Shown here piece by piece: positions 1 to 7,234 of a stretch of DNA of 41,007 bases (within the stretch, counting starts at the first letter, position 1; every line of letters begins with the position of its first letter). The notes under the pieces were generated by a model. The model was given only the letters and a program-made list of their open reading frames with translations. It was not told where the DNA came from and did not search any database. A program made the position numbers and the translations under genes. Source of the stretch: Clostridia bacterium (GTDB lineage: Bacteria > Bacillota > Clostridia > Christensenellales > Borkfalkiaceae); the NCBI GenBank assembly GCA_021204585.1, contig JAJPZC010000120.1:1-41007 (forward strand), read 5' to 3'.

Positions 1-286
1 AATGAGGCTGCACGTTGCAGTACTCGCAGCCGAACAGCTCCTTGAGCCTCTCCCTTGCAAGGTTCTCCGCAATGTCCACAAACTGGCATCCGCCATAGTA
101 CCTGTGGGCGGGATACCCTTCCGCATACTTGTTGGTGAGATGGCTGCCTGCAGCTGCCATAACAGCCGGGGACACAAAGTTCTCACTGGCGATGAGCTCT
201 ATGTTGTTCTGCTGGCGTCCAAGCTCCAGACGGAGCGCTTCCGCTATCTCCGGGTCTGTCTTTTCTATGAGGGCAATGTCTATCAT
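1..286 (-). CDS. glyA: Serine hydroxymethyltransferase, N-terminal part (cut by window edge)
   Basis: Only the first 95 residues are in the window; the rest lies beyond base 1. SHMT is the PLP enzyme that converts serine and tetrahydrofolate to glycine and methylene-tetrahydrofolate in the cytoplasm. The visible part carries the family hallmarks [21 protein letters not shown] and RYYGGC in the expected order and spacing. This gene is not in the ORF track because it has no stop here; the plus-strand ORF 2-304 is its shadow. ATG at 284-286 is chosen because AAGGA (296-300 complement) sits 9 bases upstream. It lies downstream of yfbR on the same strand, about 145 bases away, with no clear promoter of its own. 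Confidence 0.95.
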   Translation of the reverse strand, partial: MIDIALIEKTDPEIAEALRLELGRQQNNIELIASENFVSPAVMAAAGSHLTNKYAEGYPAHRYYGGCQFVDIAENLARERLKELFGCEYCNVQPH

Positions 287-432
287 GTCTGCACATCCTT
301 GTAGAATTTATATGATCGTACCTTCGGTACAATGATATCTGTTTTAAGCACCCCTGTCATTTGCGCAGCCTTTGGCCGGGGCTACCCCGTGAGACGGAGC
401 CTTGCATGAATCCCGCAGGGCATTGAATGGGG
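287..432. other. glyA-yfbR spacer
   Basis: Intergenic stretch of 146 bases. It holds a small perfect hairpin GTACC-TTC-GGTAC near 315-327 and a CGGGG-TAG-CCCCG stem near 376-390 (approximate). Neither has a U-tract, so I do not call a terminator. A TTGTAC/TAAATT pair on the minus strand could be a poor promoter for glyA, but its start site would fall inside the ribosome binding site. Confidence 0.4.
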
Positions 433-1122
433 CTACTCCAGCCCCTCTAAGTCATCCAGGGGAAGGGAAAAGCCAGGCATGAAGTGCCGGAAGAAGTACT
501 CCACTTCAGGCATGTTGCGGGAGTCCAGGTCTTCCTTTATGCTCTTCTCCGCCTTCACGAACTCATCATTTCCGCACCGGCCCTCTTCCACGCACTTTAT
601 GTATGCGGACAGCCTGTCTGCGGCCTTCATGAGTTTGTACTCATATGAGTCTTTGTCCGGCATCATGTACTTTGCCATTTCGCCCTGGAGCTCCTCCGGA
701 AGGGTGCCAAGAAGCTTGTCTGAAGCCCGCTCCTCCAGGTCTCCGTATGCTCCCCGCATGGACTTGTTGAAGTACTTTATGGGCGTGGGAAGGTCTCCCG
801 TCATGACCTCGCTGCACTCATGATACACTGCGTACAGCGCCGTCTTTGAGGCGTCTGCGGTGCCGTGGAAGACTTCATTGTTTATGAGCGCAAGGCAGTG
901 CGCAAGCATGACAACCATCTGTGAGTGCTCCATAATATTCTCCTCACGGACGGATCTCATAAGAGCCCACCTCTTTATGTACTTCATGCGGTCCATGAAG
1001 GCATAGAAGTTGTATGTCTTAGGCTCCTCTTCAGTTGTCTGCTCCGGGGCCTTGAGGCCCTGCGTATCTTCCTGCACCGCCTGCATCTCCGTGGCAGGCC
1101 GCTTGCCCGCCGTGCCGGTCAT
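433..1122 (-). CDS. yfbR: YfbR-type HD-domain 5'-(deoxy)nucleotidase
   Basis: The family dephosphorylates (deoxy)nucleoside 5'-monophosphates and helps set nucleotide pools. The protein follows E. coli YfbR closely: RMKYIKRWALMR, ENIMEHSQMVVMLAH, TGDLPTPIKYFN and AADRLSAYIKCVEEG. The start is taken at ATG 1120-1122, because an exact AGGAGG lies 9 bases upstream and the longer ORF start at 1155 falls at the expected transcription start. That gives 229 residues with a roughly 35-residue charged N-terminal extension before the conserved core. Oddity: the HD signature reads YHECSE where E. coli has YHDASE, so the metal-ligand Asp is Glu here. It has its own promoter just upstream and precedes glyA. 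Confidence 0.9.
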   Translation of the reverse strand: MTGTAGKRPATEMQAVQEDTQGLKAPEQTTEEEPKTYNFYAFMDRMKYIKRWALMRSVREENIMEHSQMVVMLAHCLALINNEVFHGTADASKTALYAVYHECSEVMTGDLPTPIKYFNKSMRGAYGDLEERASDKLLGTLPEELQGEMAKYMMPDKDSYEYKLMKAADRLSAYIKCVEEGRCGNDEFVKAEKSIKEDLDSRNMPEVEYFFRHFMPGFSLPLDDLEGLE

Positions 1123-1163
1123 TAAAGCCGGCCTCCTGCCGCCATGCGGCAACATATGACATT

Positions 1164-1192
1164 ATATACGCTCCAAAAGGAAATCGCAATTT
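1164..1192 (-). promoter_or_regulatory. yfbR promoter, -35 inside an inverted repeat
   Basis: On the minus strand TTGCGA, 17 bases, then TATAAT directly precede the AGGAGG and ATG of yfbR. The -35 lies in the centre of a perfect inverted repeat. Coordinates of the hexamers are accurate to a base or two. Confidence 0.7.
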
Positions 1193-1197
1193 CCTTT
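1176..1197. repeat. Perfect 9-bp inverted repeat over the yfbR -35
   Basis: Arms AAAGGAAAT (1176-1184) and ATTTCCTTT (1189-1197) flank CGCA. The dyad covers the -35 box, which is a classic operator position. It could instead act as a weak hairpin behind dxr, but no proper U-tract follows on the minus strand. Confidence 0.7.
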
Positions 1198-1215
1198 GCG
1201 CCGTTTTGGTCAAGA

Positions 1216-1231
1216 TTTTGCCCCTTGGGGC
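1216..1231. repeat. GC hairpin downstream of dxr
   Basis: TTGCCCC-TT-GGGGCAA forms a compact stem in the dxr-yfbR spacer. On the minus strand only a mixed A/T run follows, so terminator function for dxr is possible but weak. Coordinates are accurate to a few bases. Confidence 0.35.
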
Positions 1232-1285
1232 AACTTTTCTGCACAGGCCCCGGGTGCCTGTGTATTATGCCGTGGTGTCTGTGCA

Positions 1286-2395
1286 TTATGCCCTGGATAT
1301 CCTGCGCACGGCCTCCTGCGCCTTTGCACGGGCCTCTGCGTCAGCAAGTGGCAGCACCTGCTCTTCCGGGGCGGGCCCGGAGAGGTATCCTGCGGCCACG
1401 GACTCGCAGACGGACAGAATGTCCGTAAAGCTTATGCGGCCGTCTAAGAAGGCCTGCACGGCCACTTCATCCGCTGCGTTGAAGATGCATGGCAGCATGC
1501 CGCCCGCCTTGCCGCATGCAAGGGCAAGAGAGTACAGAGGATAATCTGCGGGATTGAGGGGTTCAAAGTCCAGCGAGAAGGGACGGGTGAAGTCCAGTCC
1601 CGTGAGGGACGTGGGACACCGGTCCGGATACGTGAGGGCCAGCTGGATGGGCACTTCCATGGAAGGGATGCTCATCTGCGCAAGGTATGCGCCGTCTTCA
1701 TATCCCACGAGGGAATGAATTACGCTCTGGGGCTGCAGGACGGTCTTTATGCTGTCATACGGCACACCGAAGAGTGCGTGGGCCTCTATGACCTCGTATG
1801 CCTTGTTCACGAGGGTTGCAGAGTCTACGGTAATCTTTCTGCCCATCTTCCACGTGGGATGCTTCAATGCCTCCGCAGGGGTAACGTTCTCCAGAGTGGC
1901 AAAGTCACGGCCGCGGAATGGGCCGCCGCTGGCCGTCAAGACCAGCTCCTTAACCGGCGTGGACTTGCTGAAGTGCATGCACTGCCATATGGCAGAGTGT
2001 TCACTGTCCACAGGGATGATCTCAGAGCCGCTCCAGTTTGCTGCAGGGATGATGTAATCCGCCCCGCACACGAGACTCTCTTTGTTTGCCAGGGCCAGCG
2101 TCTTGCCGCTGTGCACGGCCTCCAGGCTGTATGCAAAGCCTGCAAAGCCTCCGGCTGCGTTGAAGCATATGTCCGCCTCATCGCAGGTGAACTCCTCCTC
2201 CGCCACACCGTCCGGGGAATTCTCTTCCGCCGCAGAGCATATGGGACGGAACTCCTCCACGAGGGCCTGGAACTCAGGAGTGTTCCGGCGGGTGGTGAGC
2301 GACACTATTCTGTATTTGTCCGGGTTCCTGCGTACTATGTCCAGGACCTGACGTCCTATGCTTCCGCAGCATCCCGCAAGGGCTATGTTCTTCAT
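1286..2395 (-). CDS. dxr: 1-deoxy-D-xylulose 5-phosphate reductoisomerase
   Basis: Makes MEP from DXP with NADPH and a divalent metal, the committed step of non-mevalonate isoprenoid synthesis; it thus feeds uppS in the same cluster. Recognised by ANKESLVCGAD, PVDSEHSAIWQC, LTASGGPFR, HPTWKMGRKITVDSATL and the C-terminal FNAADEVAV segment. 369 residues, a normal length. I use ATG 2393-2395 (MKNIALAG), since the ORF-track start is a GTG giving a histidine- and threonine-rich extension without a ribosome binding site. Its own Shine-Dalgarno is weak (GGATA). Oddity: the NADPH-binding motif, usually GSTGSIG, is GCCGSIG. A terminator separates it from cdsA; rseP and ispG, often next, are absent. 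Confidence 0.95.
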   Translation of the reverse strand: MKNIALAGCCGSIGRQVLDIVRRNPDKYRIVSLTTRRNTPEFQALVEEFRPICSAAEENSPDGVAEEEFTCDEADICFNAAGGFAGFAYSLEAVHSGKTLALANKESLVCGADYIIPAANWSGSEIIPVDSEHSAIWQCMHFSKSTPVKELVLTASGGPFRGRDFATLENVTPAEALKHPTWKMGRKITVDSATLVNKAYEVIEAHALFGVPYDSIKTVLQPQSVIHSLVGYEDGAYLAQMSIPSMEVPIQLALTYPDRCPTSLTGLDFTRPFSLDFEPLNPADYPLYSLALACGKAGGMLPCIFNAADEVAVQAFLDGRISFTDILSVCESVAAGYLSGPAPEEQVLPLADAEARAKAQEAVRRISRA

Positions 2396-2718
2396 GTCTG
2401 TATCCGTGTGGGTATGGATCTGTATGCGCACCCAGCTGCGGGCCGGCCAAAGGAGGCCCGGGATGTGCGCTTCTTTTAAAAAAGGCCACGGCTTACGTGA
2501 CCTTTGTACGCTGTCTTTGTATGCTGTTGTACATGCGCCCAGATGCTCTCTGCGGGCCTAAAATGCTGACCGCAGGAATGCGTTAGAAGGCACTTATATG
2601 CGTTTGTACGGCCTCTAAGAGCCCTGTATGAAGGCCTGCGTGAAGGTCTGTATGAGCCCTGCATTAGACAGGCTGCGAGACCTGCGGCAGGGACGGAAAG
2701 GACGGGTCCTGAGGACGG
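2396..2718. other. cdsA-dxr spacer, 323 bases
   Basis: No credible gene. It contains an intrinsic terminator for cdsA at 2476-2504. Upstream of that is a stretch of short degenerate repeats such as CTGTATGAAGGCCTGCGTG (2626-2644). I see no convincing sigma-A promoter for dxr between the terminator and its start. Confidence 0.6.
2476..2504 (-). terminator. Intrinsic terminator after cdsA
   Basis: Read on the minus strand, AAGGTCAC-GTAAGCC-GTGGCCTT forms an 8-pair stem with one G-U pair, running directly into TTTTTT. It would uncouple dxr from the rpsB-cdsA transcription unit, or attenuate it. Confidence 0.8.
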
Positions 2719-3738
2719 TTATCCTATTATGGTGCCGAAGCAGATGAGGCATACAAGGCCGCAGGCAAGCAAGCTGTCTACACGGTCCAGGACGCCGCCG
2801 TGGGCGCCGAGGAGATGGCCCATGTCCTTGATGTCGCACTCGCGCTTTATGGCGCTCTCAAAGAGGTCTCCTATGATTGCAAGGACGGCTCCCACGAGGC
2901 CTATGAGGGCGAACACGAGTATGGGAGATATGGCCTCGCTTGTGAAGGTGAGGTATACTTCGTTGTATGCGTACGTGGTGCCCATAACGGTGCCGTTAAG
3001 GCCGCCGAGGTAATAGATGACCACGAAGGCAAGAAGGCCGCCCACGATGCCGCCGATGAGGCCCCCTGCGGCGCCTATCACCGTCTTGTTAGGGGAAAGC
3101 TGCGGGGCAAGCTTCAAGGGCACGAAGCGCTTTAAGGCAGAGCCGATGAGGAATGCGAAGGTGTCCGTGAGAACGGTTATAAGGAACAGCGCAAGCATGC
3201 CTGCCATGGAGTTGGAGGCAAGATGGTTTATGGCCGCAAGGCACGTGGGCAGGAGGCCGCAGTACAGCATGCACAGGGAGCATGTCGCCATGCCCTTGAC
3301 GGGGCTGTTCCTGTGGTCGAAGACGGATACGAGGGCAAGGATCACTTCGTATACGCACAGGGTGCATATCATTGCGAGATAGCCCTGGTCCATGAGCATC
3401 TTCGTGAGAACGAAGAGCACCACCACTATGCCGCAGAAGGCAATGGTCACGGCCTTCTGGATGTATGACACGCCGCCCATGGCCTTTAAGAATTCTATGG
3501 AGCCGAGGACAGCTATTGCGCAGAAGAAGACGTCAAACCCAAGGGAGCCCCAGCCGTCCGGAACGCACCACTTCAGGGTGAACAGGGCGGTCCAGAGGGC
3601 CACGTAGAGAACGCTCACCAGCGTCCTTCCCCCCTTCTTGCCCTGCTTTATTGTCTGGACATTTGCCTCAGGCTGGCCGCCTGCGGTACCCTTCGAGGCC
3701 TGTGTTGTCGTTTGTGTATTGCTTTTCATGTCAAGCAT
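2719..3738 (-). CDS. cdsA: Phosphatidate cytidylyltransferase (CDP-diglyceride synthase)
   Basis: Makes CDP-diacylglycerol from CTP and phosphatidate, the entry to phospholipid synthesis, in the inner membrane. The C-terminal signature KRECDIKDMGHLLGAHGGVL followed by DRVDS is diagnostic. 339 residues with roughly eight hydrophobic segments from residue 40 on. The first ~38 residues are polar, rich in Thr, Gln and Lys, and not typical of shorter homologues. The ATG lies 6 bases after the uppS stop; a second in-frame ATG three codons on is an equally possible start. It is the last gene before a terminator. Confidence 0.95.
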   Translation of the reverse strand: MLDMKSNTQTTTQASKGTAGGQPEANVQTIKQGKKGGRTLVSVLYVALWTALFTLKWCVPDGWGSLGFDVFFCAIAVLGSIEFLKAMGGVSYIQKAVTIAFCGIVVVLFVLTKMLMDQGYLAMICTLCVYEVILALVSVFDHRNSPVKGMATCSLCMLYCGLLPTCLAAINHLASNSMAGMLALFLITVLTDTFAFLIGSALKRFVPLKLAPQLSPNKTVIGAAGGLIGGIVGGLLAFVVIYYLGGLNGTVMGTTYAYNEVYLTFTSEAISPILVFALIGLVGAVLAIIGDLFESAIKRECDIKDMGHLLGAHGGVLDRVDSLLACGLVCLICFGTIIG

Positions 3739-3744
3739 CTGATG

Positions 3745-4488
3745 TCATTCGCCGGACTTGATTTTCCCGTAGCGCCTGTCGCGCTTAGAGAAGTCCAGCA
3801 ACGCCTTATCCAGCTCCCCGCACGTGAAGTCGGGAAACAGCACGTCTGTAAAGTACAGCTCCGCATAGGCTGCCTGGTACAGAAGAAAGTTGGAGATCCT
3901 CTTCTCCCCGCCAGTGCGGATTATGAGGTCCACGTCCGGAACCCCGTGTGTATATAATAGGTCATGGAAGCTCTCGTCCGTATACCGGGCCGGAAGCCGC
4001 CCTTCAAGGGCGTCCCTGTGGGCCTGCAGCGCTGCTGCGTTCACCGCCTGCAGTATCTCGGCCCTGCCGCCGTAGTTTATGGCGAACTGGAAATGGAAGG
4101 TGGCGTCCTTCGGCGAGTTCACCTCCGCATCATAGAGCTTTGCGGCAATGTCCGCAGGGAGCGGAGACATATCCCCCAGAATGCGCACGGCGGCGTGCCG
4201 CTTGTACAGCTCCTGAATGCTCTTTCCAAAGTATGAGCGTATAAGGCTGTACAGCCCGTCCAGCTCTTCCTTGGAGCGGCTCATGTTCTCTGTGGAGAGG
4301 GCGTATACGGTGAAGTACTCCACTCCGAGGTCCTGCGCATGCCGGGCAAGCTCCTCCATGCGCTCCACGCCTGCCTTGTGGCCTGCGTTGCGAGGCAGCA
4401 GACGCTTCTTGGCCCAGCGGCCGTTGCCGTCCATTATGATTCCCACGTGACGCGGGATGTTTGTAACCTGCTCCCCGGAAAGTGTCAT
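3745..4488 (-). CDS. uppS: Undecaprenyl diphosphate synthase (cis-prenyltransferase)
   Basis: Condenses isopentenyl diphosphate units onto farnesyl diphosphate to give the C55 lipid carrier for peptidoglycan and other wall polymers. Motifs in order: HVGIIMDGNGRWAKKR (substrate Asp and P-loop-like turn), GHKAGVE, YFTVYALSTENMSR, FAINYGGRAEI and the C-terminal DLIIRTGGEKRISNFLLYQ. 247 residues, standard length. Two bases separate its ATG from the frr stop, so the two genes are translationally close, and cdsA follows after 6 bases. Note RTGGEKRISNF, where RTSGE.R.SNF is more usual. Confidence 0.96.
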   Translation of the reverse strand: MTLSGEQVTNIPRHVGIIMDGNGRWAKKRLLPRNAGHKAGVERMEELARHAQDLGVEYFTVYALSTENMSRSKEELDGLYSLIRSYFGKSIQELYKRHAAVRILGDMSPLPADIAAKLYDAEVNSPKDATFHFQFAINYGGRAEILQAVNAAALQAHRDALEGRLPARYTDESFHDLLYTHGVPDVDLIIRTGGEKRISNFLLYQAAYAELYFTDVLFPDFTCGELDKALLDFSKRDRRYGKIKSGE

Positions 4489-4490
4489 GG

Positions 4491-5057
4491 CTAGATGGTC
4501 ATGATCTCCTTCTCTTTCTCAGAAACCATGTCATCCACCTTGGAGATGGCCTTCTTGGTGTAGTCCTCAACGTCCAGTTCGGCGTTGTCGCACTCATCCT
4601 CGGAGAGTGTCTTTGCCGTCCTGTGCTTCTTTATGGACTCCATTGCCTCGCGGCGCACGTTGCGGCAGGCAACCTTTGCATCCTCGCCCATCTTGCGTAT
4701 GTCCTTGCAGAGGTCCTTTCTGCGCTCCTCCGTAAGCTGCGGGAACACAAGGCGTATCACCTTGCCGTCATTGTTGGGATGGATGCCTATGTTGGAGACC
4801 TGTATGGCCTTCTCAACGGGCTTTAATAGGGATGAATCCCACGGAGCTATGACGAGGCACCTGCCTTCCTGCACGGAAATGGTTGCCACCTGGTTTATGG
4901 GCGTGTCCACTCCGTAATAGCTCACGCACACCTTGTCCAGGATGTGCGGGTTGGCTCTGCCGGCCCTTATGGAGGCGTAATTCTCCGCAAGGACGCTCTG
5001 TGACTTAGACAGCTTGTCATCCAGCGTAAGCAGGATCTCGTCTACCTCATCGCTCAT
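4491..5057 (-). CDS. frr: Ribosome recycling factor
   Basis: Splits the post-termination ribosome together with EF-G. 188 residues, the usual size, with the family features SIRAGRANPHILDKV, the VIAPWDSSLLKPVEKAI segment, and a long charged helix running through LTEERRKDLCKDIRKMGED. The start is supported by AAAGGAGT 7 bases before the ATG. It lies between pyrH and uppS in the order typical for Bacillota. A possible promoter sits about 80 bases upstream. Confidence 0.97.
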   Translation of the reverse strand: MSDEVDEILLTLDDKLSKSQSVLAENYASIRAGRANPHILDKVCVSYYGVDTPINQVATISVQEGRCLVIAPWDSSLLKPVEKAIQVSNIGIHPNNDGKVIRLVFPQLTEERRKDLCKDIRKMGEDAKVACRNVRREAMESIKKHRTAKTLSEDECDNAELDVEDYTKKAISKVDDMVSEKEKEIMTI

Positions 5058-5263
5058 AATAATACTCCTTTCATATATGGGCCTGAGTTGGCCCTGTATG
5101 GCCTCAAATGAGACCCCTTAAAGCCCGTTTGCGGGCACTTATAGCTGATTCAAGGCCTTCCGGCAAACCTTGGCGGTGCCGCCTTGACGGTGCCCGGAAA
5201 AGCAGCAAGACAACAGGGATTCCGGAGGAATACTGCTGCCTTTGACTGGTGCCCTGCGAGGGG
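5058..5263. other. pyrH-frr spacer
   Basis: 206 bases without a gene. On the minus strand it holds a GGCGG-CA-CCGCC dyad, a GCCCG-CAAA-CGGGC hairpin followed only by TTT (weak terminator or leader structure), and the frr promoter candidate. Confidence 0.45.
5138..5166 (-). promoter_or_regulatory. Candidate frr promoter
   Basis: TTGCCG, 17 bases, TATAAG on the minus strand. The -10 is good and the -35 fair. It would allow frr-uppS-cdsA expression independent of pyrH. Confidence 0.4.
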
Positions 5264-5986
5264 CTATTTGTTGTCTATGATGGTTCCTAAGGGCTCTCCG
5301 CAGACCACGCGGACTATGGAGTTGTCCACGTCCAGGCCGAAGGCGTGAACGGGTATGTTGTTCTCCATGCACATTGTTGCGGCCGTGGTGTCCATGGCCT
5401 TGATGCCGTTCTTTATGATGTCCATGTAATTGATGTGGTCATACTTCACGGCGTCCGGGTTCTCGCGGGGGTCTGAGTCATAGATGCCGTCTATGTTCTT
5501 TGCCATCATGAGGACGTCCGCCTGTATCTCGCATGCCCTCTGGGCTGCCGCCGTGTCCGTGGAGCAGTACGGGTTGCCCGTGCCGCAGGCCATGATTACG
5601 ACCCTACCCCTCTCGAAGTGGTGCAGGGCTTTTCTTAATATGTAAGGCTCCGCAACAGAGGTCATGATAAGAGCCGTCTGCACCCTTGTGGGGATGCCCC
5701 TCTGCTCTAAGGCGTCCATCATGGCAAGCGAGTTCATGACCGTTGCCAGCATGCCCATATGGTCTGCCGTGGTCCTGTCCATGTTCTTGCCCTGGCGCCC
5801 GCGCCAGAAGTTGCCGCCGCCAATGACCAGCGCTATCTGCACGCCCATGTCATGCACAATTTTGAGCTGGTCCACAACGTGCGCTATGACCTCTTCGTCC
5901 AGTCCGTGCCCCTGCGGGCCTGCGAGTGCCTCGCCGGAAAGCTTTATGAGAACTCTCTTATACTGTGGTTTATACGCTGGTTCCAT
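5264..5986 (-). CDS. pyrH: UMP kinase
   Basis: Bacterial hexameric UMP kinase of the amino acid kinase fold, converting UMP to UDP. Motifs: KRVLIKLSGEAL, VIGGGNFWRG, DHMGMLATVMNSLA and the C-terminal nucleotide region VVIMACGTGNPYCSTDTAA. The ORF track starts 22 codons earlier, but ATG 5984-5986 (MEPAYKPQYKRV) has AGAGGG close upstream and a strong promoter lies just above, inside the longer ORF. This gives 240 residues, the family norm. It lies between tsf and frr in the standard order. Confidence 0.96.
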   Translation of the reverse strand: MEPAYKPQYKRVLIKLSGEALAGPQGHGLDEEVIAHVVDQLKIVHDMGVQIALVIGGGNFWRGRQGKNMDRTTADHMGMLATVMNSLAMMDALEQRGIPTRVQTALIMTSVAEPYILRKALHHFERGRVVIMACGTGNPYCSTDTAAAQRACEIQADVLMMAKNIDGIYDSDPRENPDAVKYDHINYMDIIKNGIKAMDTTAATMCMENNIPVHAFGLDVDNSIVRVVCGEPLGTIIDNK

Positions 5987-6014
5987 ATGCCCTCTCGTAA
6001 ATTTGCTATCCCGT

Positions 6015-6043
6015 ATTATACCAAAGGCTTTTCCAAAATGCAA
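6015..6043 (-). promoter_or_regulatory. pyrH promoter
   Basis: TTGCAT (6038-6043 complement), 17 bases, TATAAT (6015-6020 complement), with an extended TGG before the -10. The start site falls about 20 bases before the pyrH ATG. The block TTTGGTATAATACGG recurs almost exactly in the yicC promoter. Confidence 0.85.
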
Positions 6044-6202
6044 GAGATACACACCTCAAATACCTTGCATTTGGACCGAACCCCGCAAGACGGATTGCAA
6101 GGACTGTAATATCCGCCGAAAAACTCACATATCATGCGAATTTTCTCCCCCGCAAAGGGTCTTGAGATAGCCCACAGGAAGCCCTCCTGAAGGCTGTATA
6201 AT

Positions 6203-6245
6203 GGCATACGGCGCTCTGCTCTTTGCCCAGCAGGGCGCTGATGCC
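6203..6245. repeat. Long interrupted hairpin downstream of tsf
   Basis: GGCAT/ATGCC outer arms enclose GCGCTCTGCT/AGCAGGGCGC (10 pairs, one G-U) around an 8-base loop. No U-tract follows on the minus strand, so it looks more like an mRNA 3'-end stabiliser or regulatory structure than a terminator. Confidence 0.6.
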
Positions 6246-6258
6246 AGGAAGTAAACTA

Positions 6259-6282
6259 ATCCCCGCCTGGAAGGACGGGGAT
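6259..6282 (-). terminator. Probable terminator or processing hairpin after tsf
   Basis: ATCCCCG/CGGGGAT arms with an inner CCT/AGG extension and one bulged base; read on the minus strand it is followed by ATTAGTTTACTT, a weak U-rich tail. It lies about 30 bases past the tsf stop and suits partial termination of rpsB-tsf before pyrH. Confidence 0.5.
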
Positions 6283-6313
6283 GAAAGGATCAATGTTTGG
6301 CTGGAGGAGTGGA

Positions 6314-7216
6314 TTAGTCTTTCTTTGCGGATGCAACCTGCTGAGCTATCTCGTCCTCAAGGTTTGTGGACTTCTTCTCGATGCCCTCGCCCATCTCGTA
6401 GCGTACGAAACGCTTTACGGCGAACTTCTTGCCGATGACCTGCTTTACCTTCTGGGAGTCATCCTTTACGAATGCCTGCTCAAGGAGGCAGTTGTCTGAA
6501 TAGAACTTACCCATCTTGCCGGATACTATCTTCTCAAGGACGGCTTCGGGCTTGTTGGCCATCTTGGGGTCTTCCTTCATCTGGGCGATCTGGATGGCCT
6601 TCTCCTTTGCAAGAACGTCTTCGGGAACGTCCTCGGGTGCAAGGTATGAGGGACGGGATGCTGCTATCTGAAGGGCTATGTCGTGGAGCGTCTCCTTGTA
6701 GTCTCCGTTGCAGCCGGTAGCCTCAACCATGACGCCGGACTTTCCGCCCATGTGGATGTATGTCTCAATCTCCCCTTCGGCCTCATATACGGTGAAGCGG
6801 CGGATGGAGATCTTCTCGCCTATGGTGAACGTTGCGTTCTGGATGACGTCCTTGACTGTCCCGTCTCCGAGAGGGCATGCAAGCAGAGCCTCTACGTCTG
6901 CGGGCTTGCTGTCTGCTATGACTTTGCCCACCTGGTCCAGGATGGCGTGGAACTTCTCTCCGCGGGATACGAAGTCGCTCTCACAGTTTATCTCAAGCAG
7001 AACGCCGGTGCTGCCGTATACGTATGCGGCAACGCAGCCCTCTGCGGCCACTCTTGATTCCTTCTTTATTGCCTTGGCTATGCCCCTCTCTCTGAGCAGG
7101 TCTGCTGCCTTCTCCATGTCTCCGTCTGCGTCGGTGAGGGCCTTCTTGCAGTCAAGCATTCCGGCGCCGCTCTTCTCACGGAGCGCCATTACGTCTTTAG
7201 CGGTAAATGCTGCCAT
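6314..7216 (-). CDS. tsf: Elongation factor Ts
   Basis: Nucleotide exchange factor for EF-Tu. The N-terminal UBA-like domain reads DVMALREKSGAGMLDCKKAL, followed by ADLLRERGIAKAIKKESRVAAEG and the core motif INCESDFVSRGEKF. 300 residues, in the usual range, ending in a lysine-containing tail. GGAGGAA upstream of the ATG fixes the start. It follows rpsB by 18 bases, which is the near-universal bacterial pairing. Confidence 0.97.
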   Translation of the reverse strand: MAAFTAKDVMALREKSGAGMLDCKKALTDADGDMEKAADLLRERGIAKAIKKESRVAAEGCVAAYVYGSTGVLLEINCESDFVSRGEKFHAILDQVGKVIADSKPADVEALLACPLGDGTVKDVIQNATFTIGEKISIRRFTVYEAEGEIETYIHMGGKSGVMVEATGCNGDYKETLHDIALQIAASRPSYLAPEDVPEDVLAKEKAIQIAQMKEDPKMANKPEAVLEKIVSGKMGKFYSDNCLLEQAFVKDDSQKVKQVIGKKFAVKRFVRYEMGEGIEKKSTNLEDEIAQQVASAKKD

Positions 7217-7234
7217 ATTATTGTTCCTCCGGGA

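Larger units (their letters stand above)
6044..6313. other. tsf-pyrH spacer
   Basis: No gene seen. It contains two hairpins behind tsf (described separately). A plus-strand TATAAT near 6196 lacks a -35 and a target gene. Confidence 0.5.

Noticed and set aside
2-304. Plus-strand ORF of 100 codons at the left edge
   Set aside because: It is the reverse of the SHMT coding sequence, whose conserved motifs are on the minus strand.
6190-6202. Plus-strand promoter (TATAAT) in the tsf-pyrH gap
   Set aside because: No -35 at proper spacing and no plus-strand gene follows.
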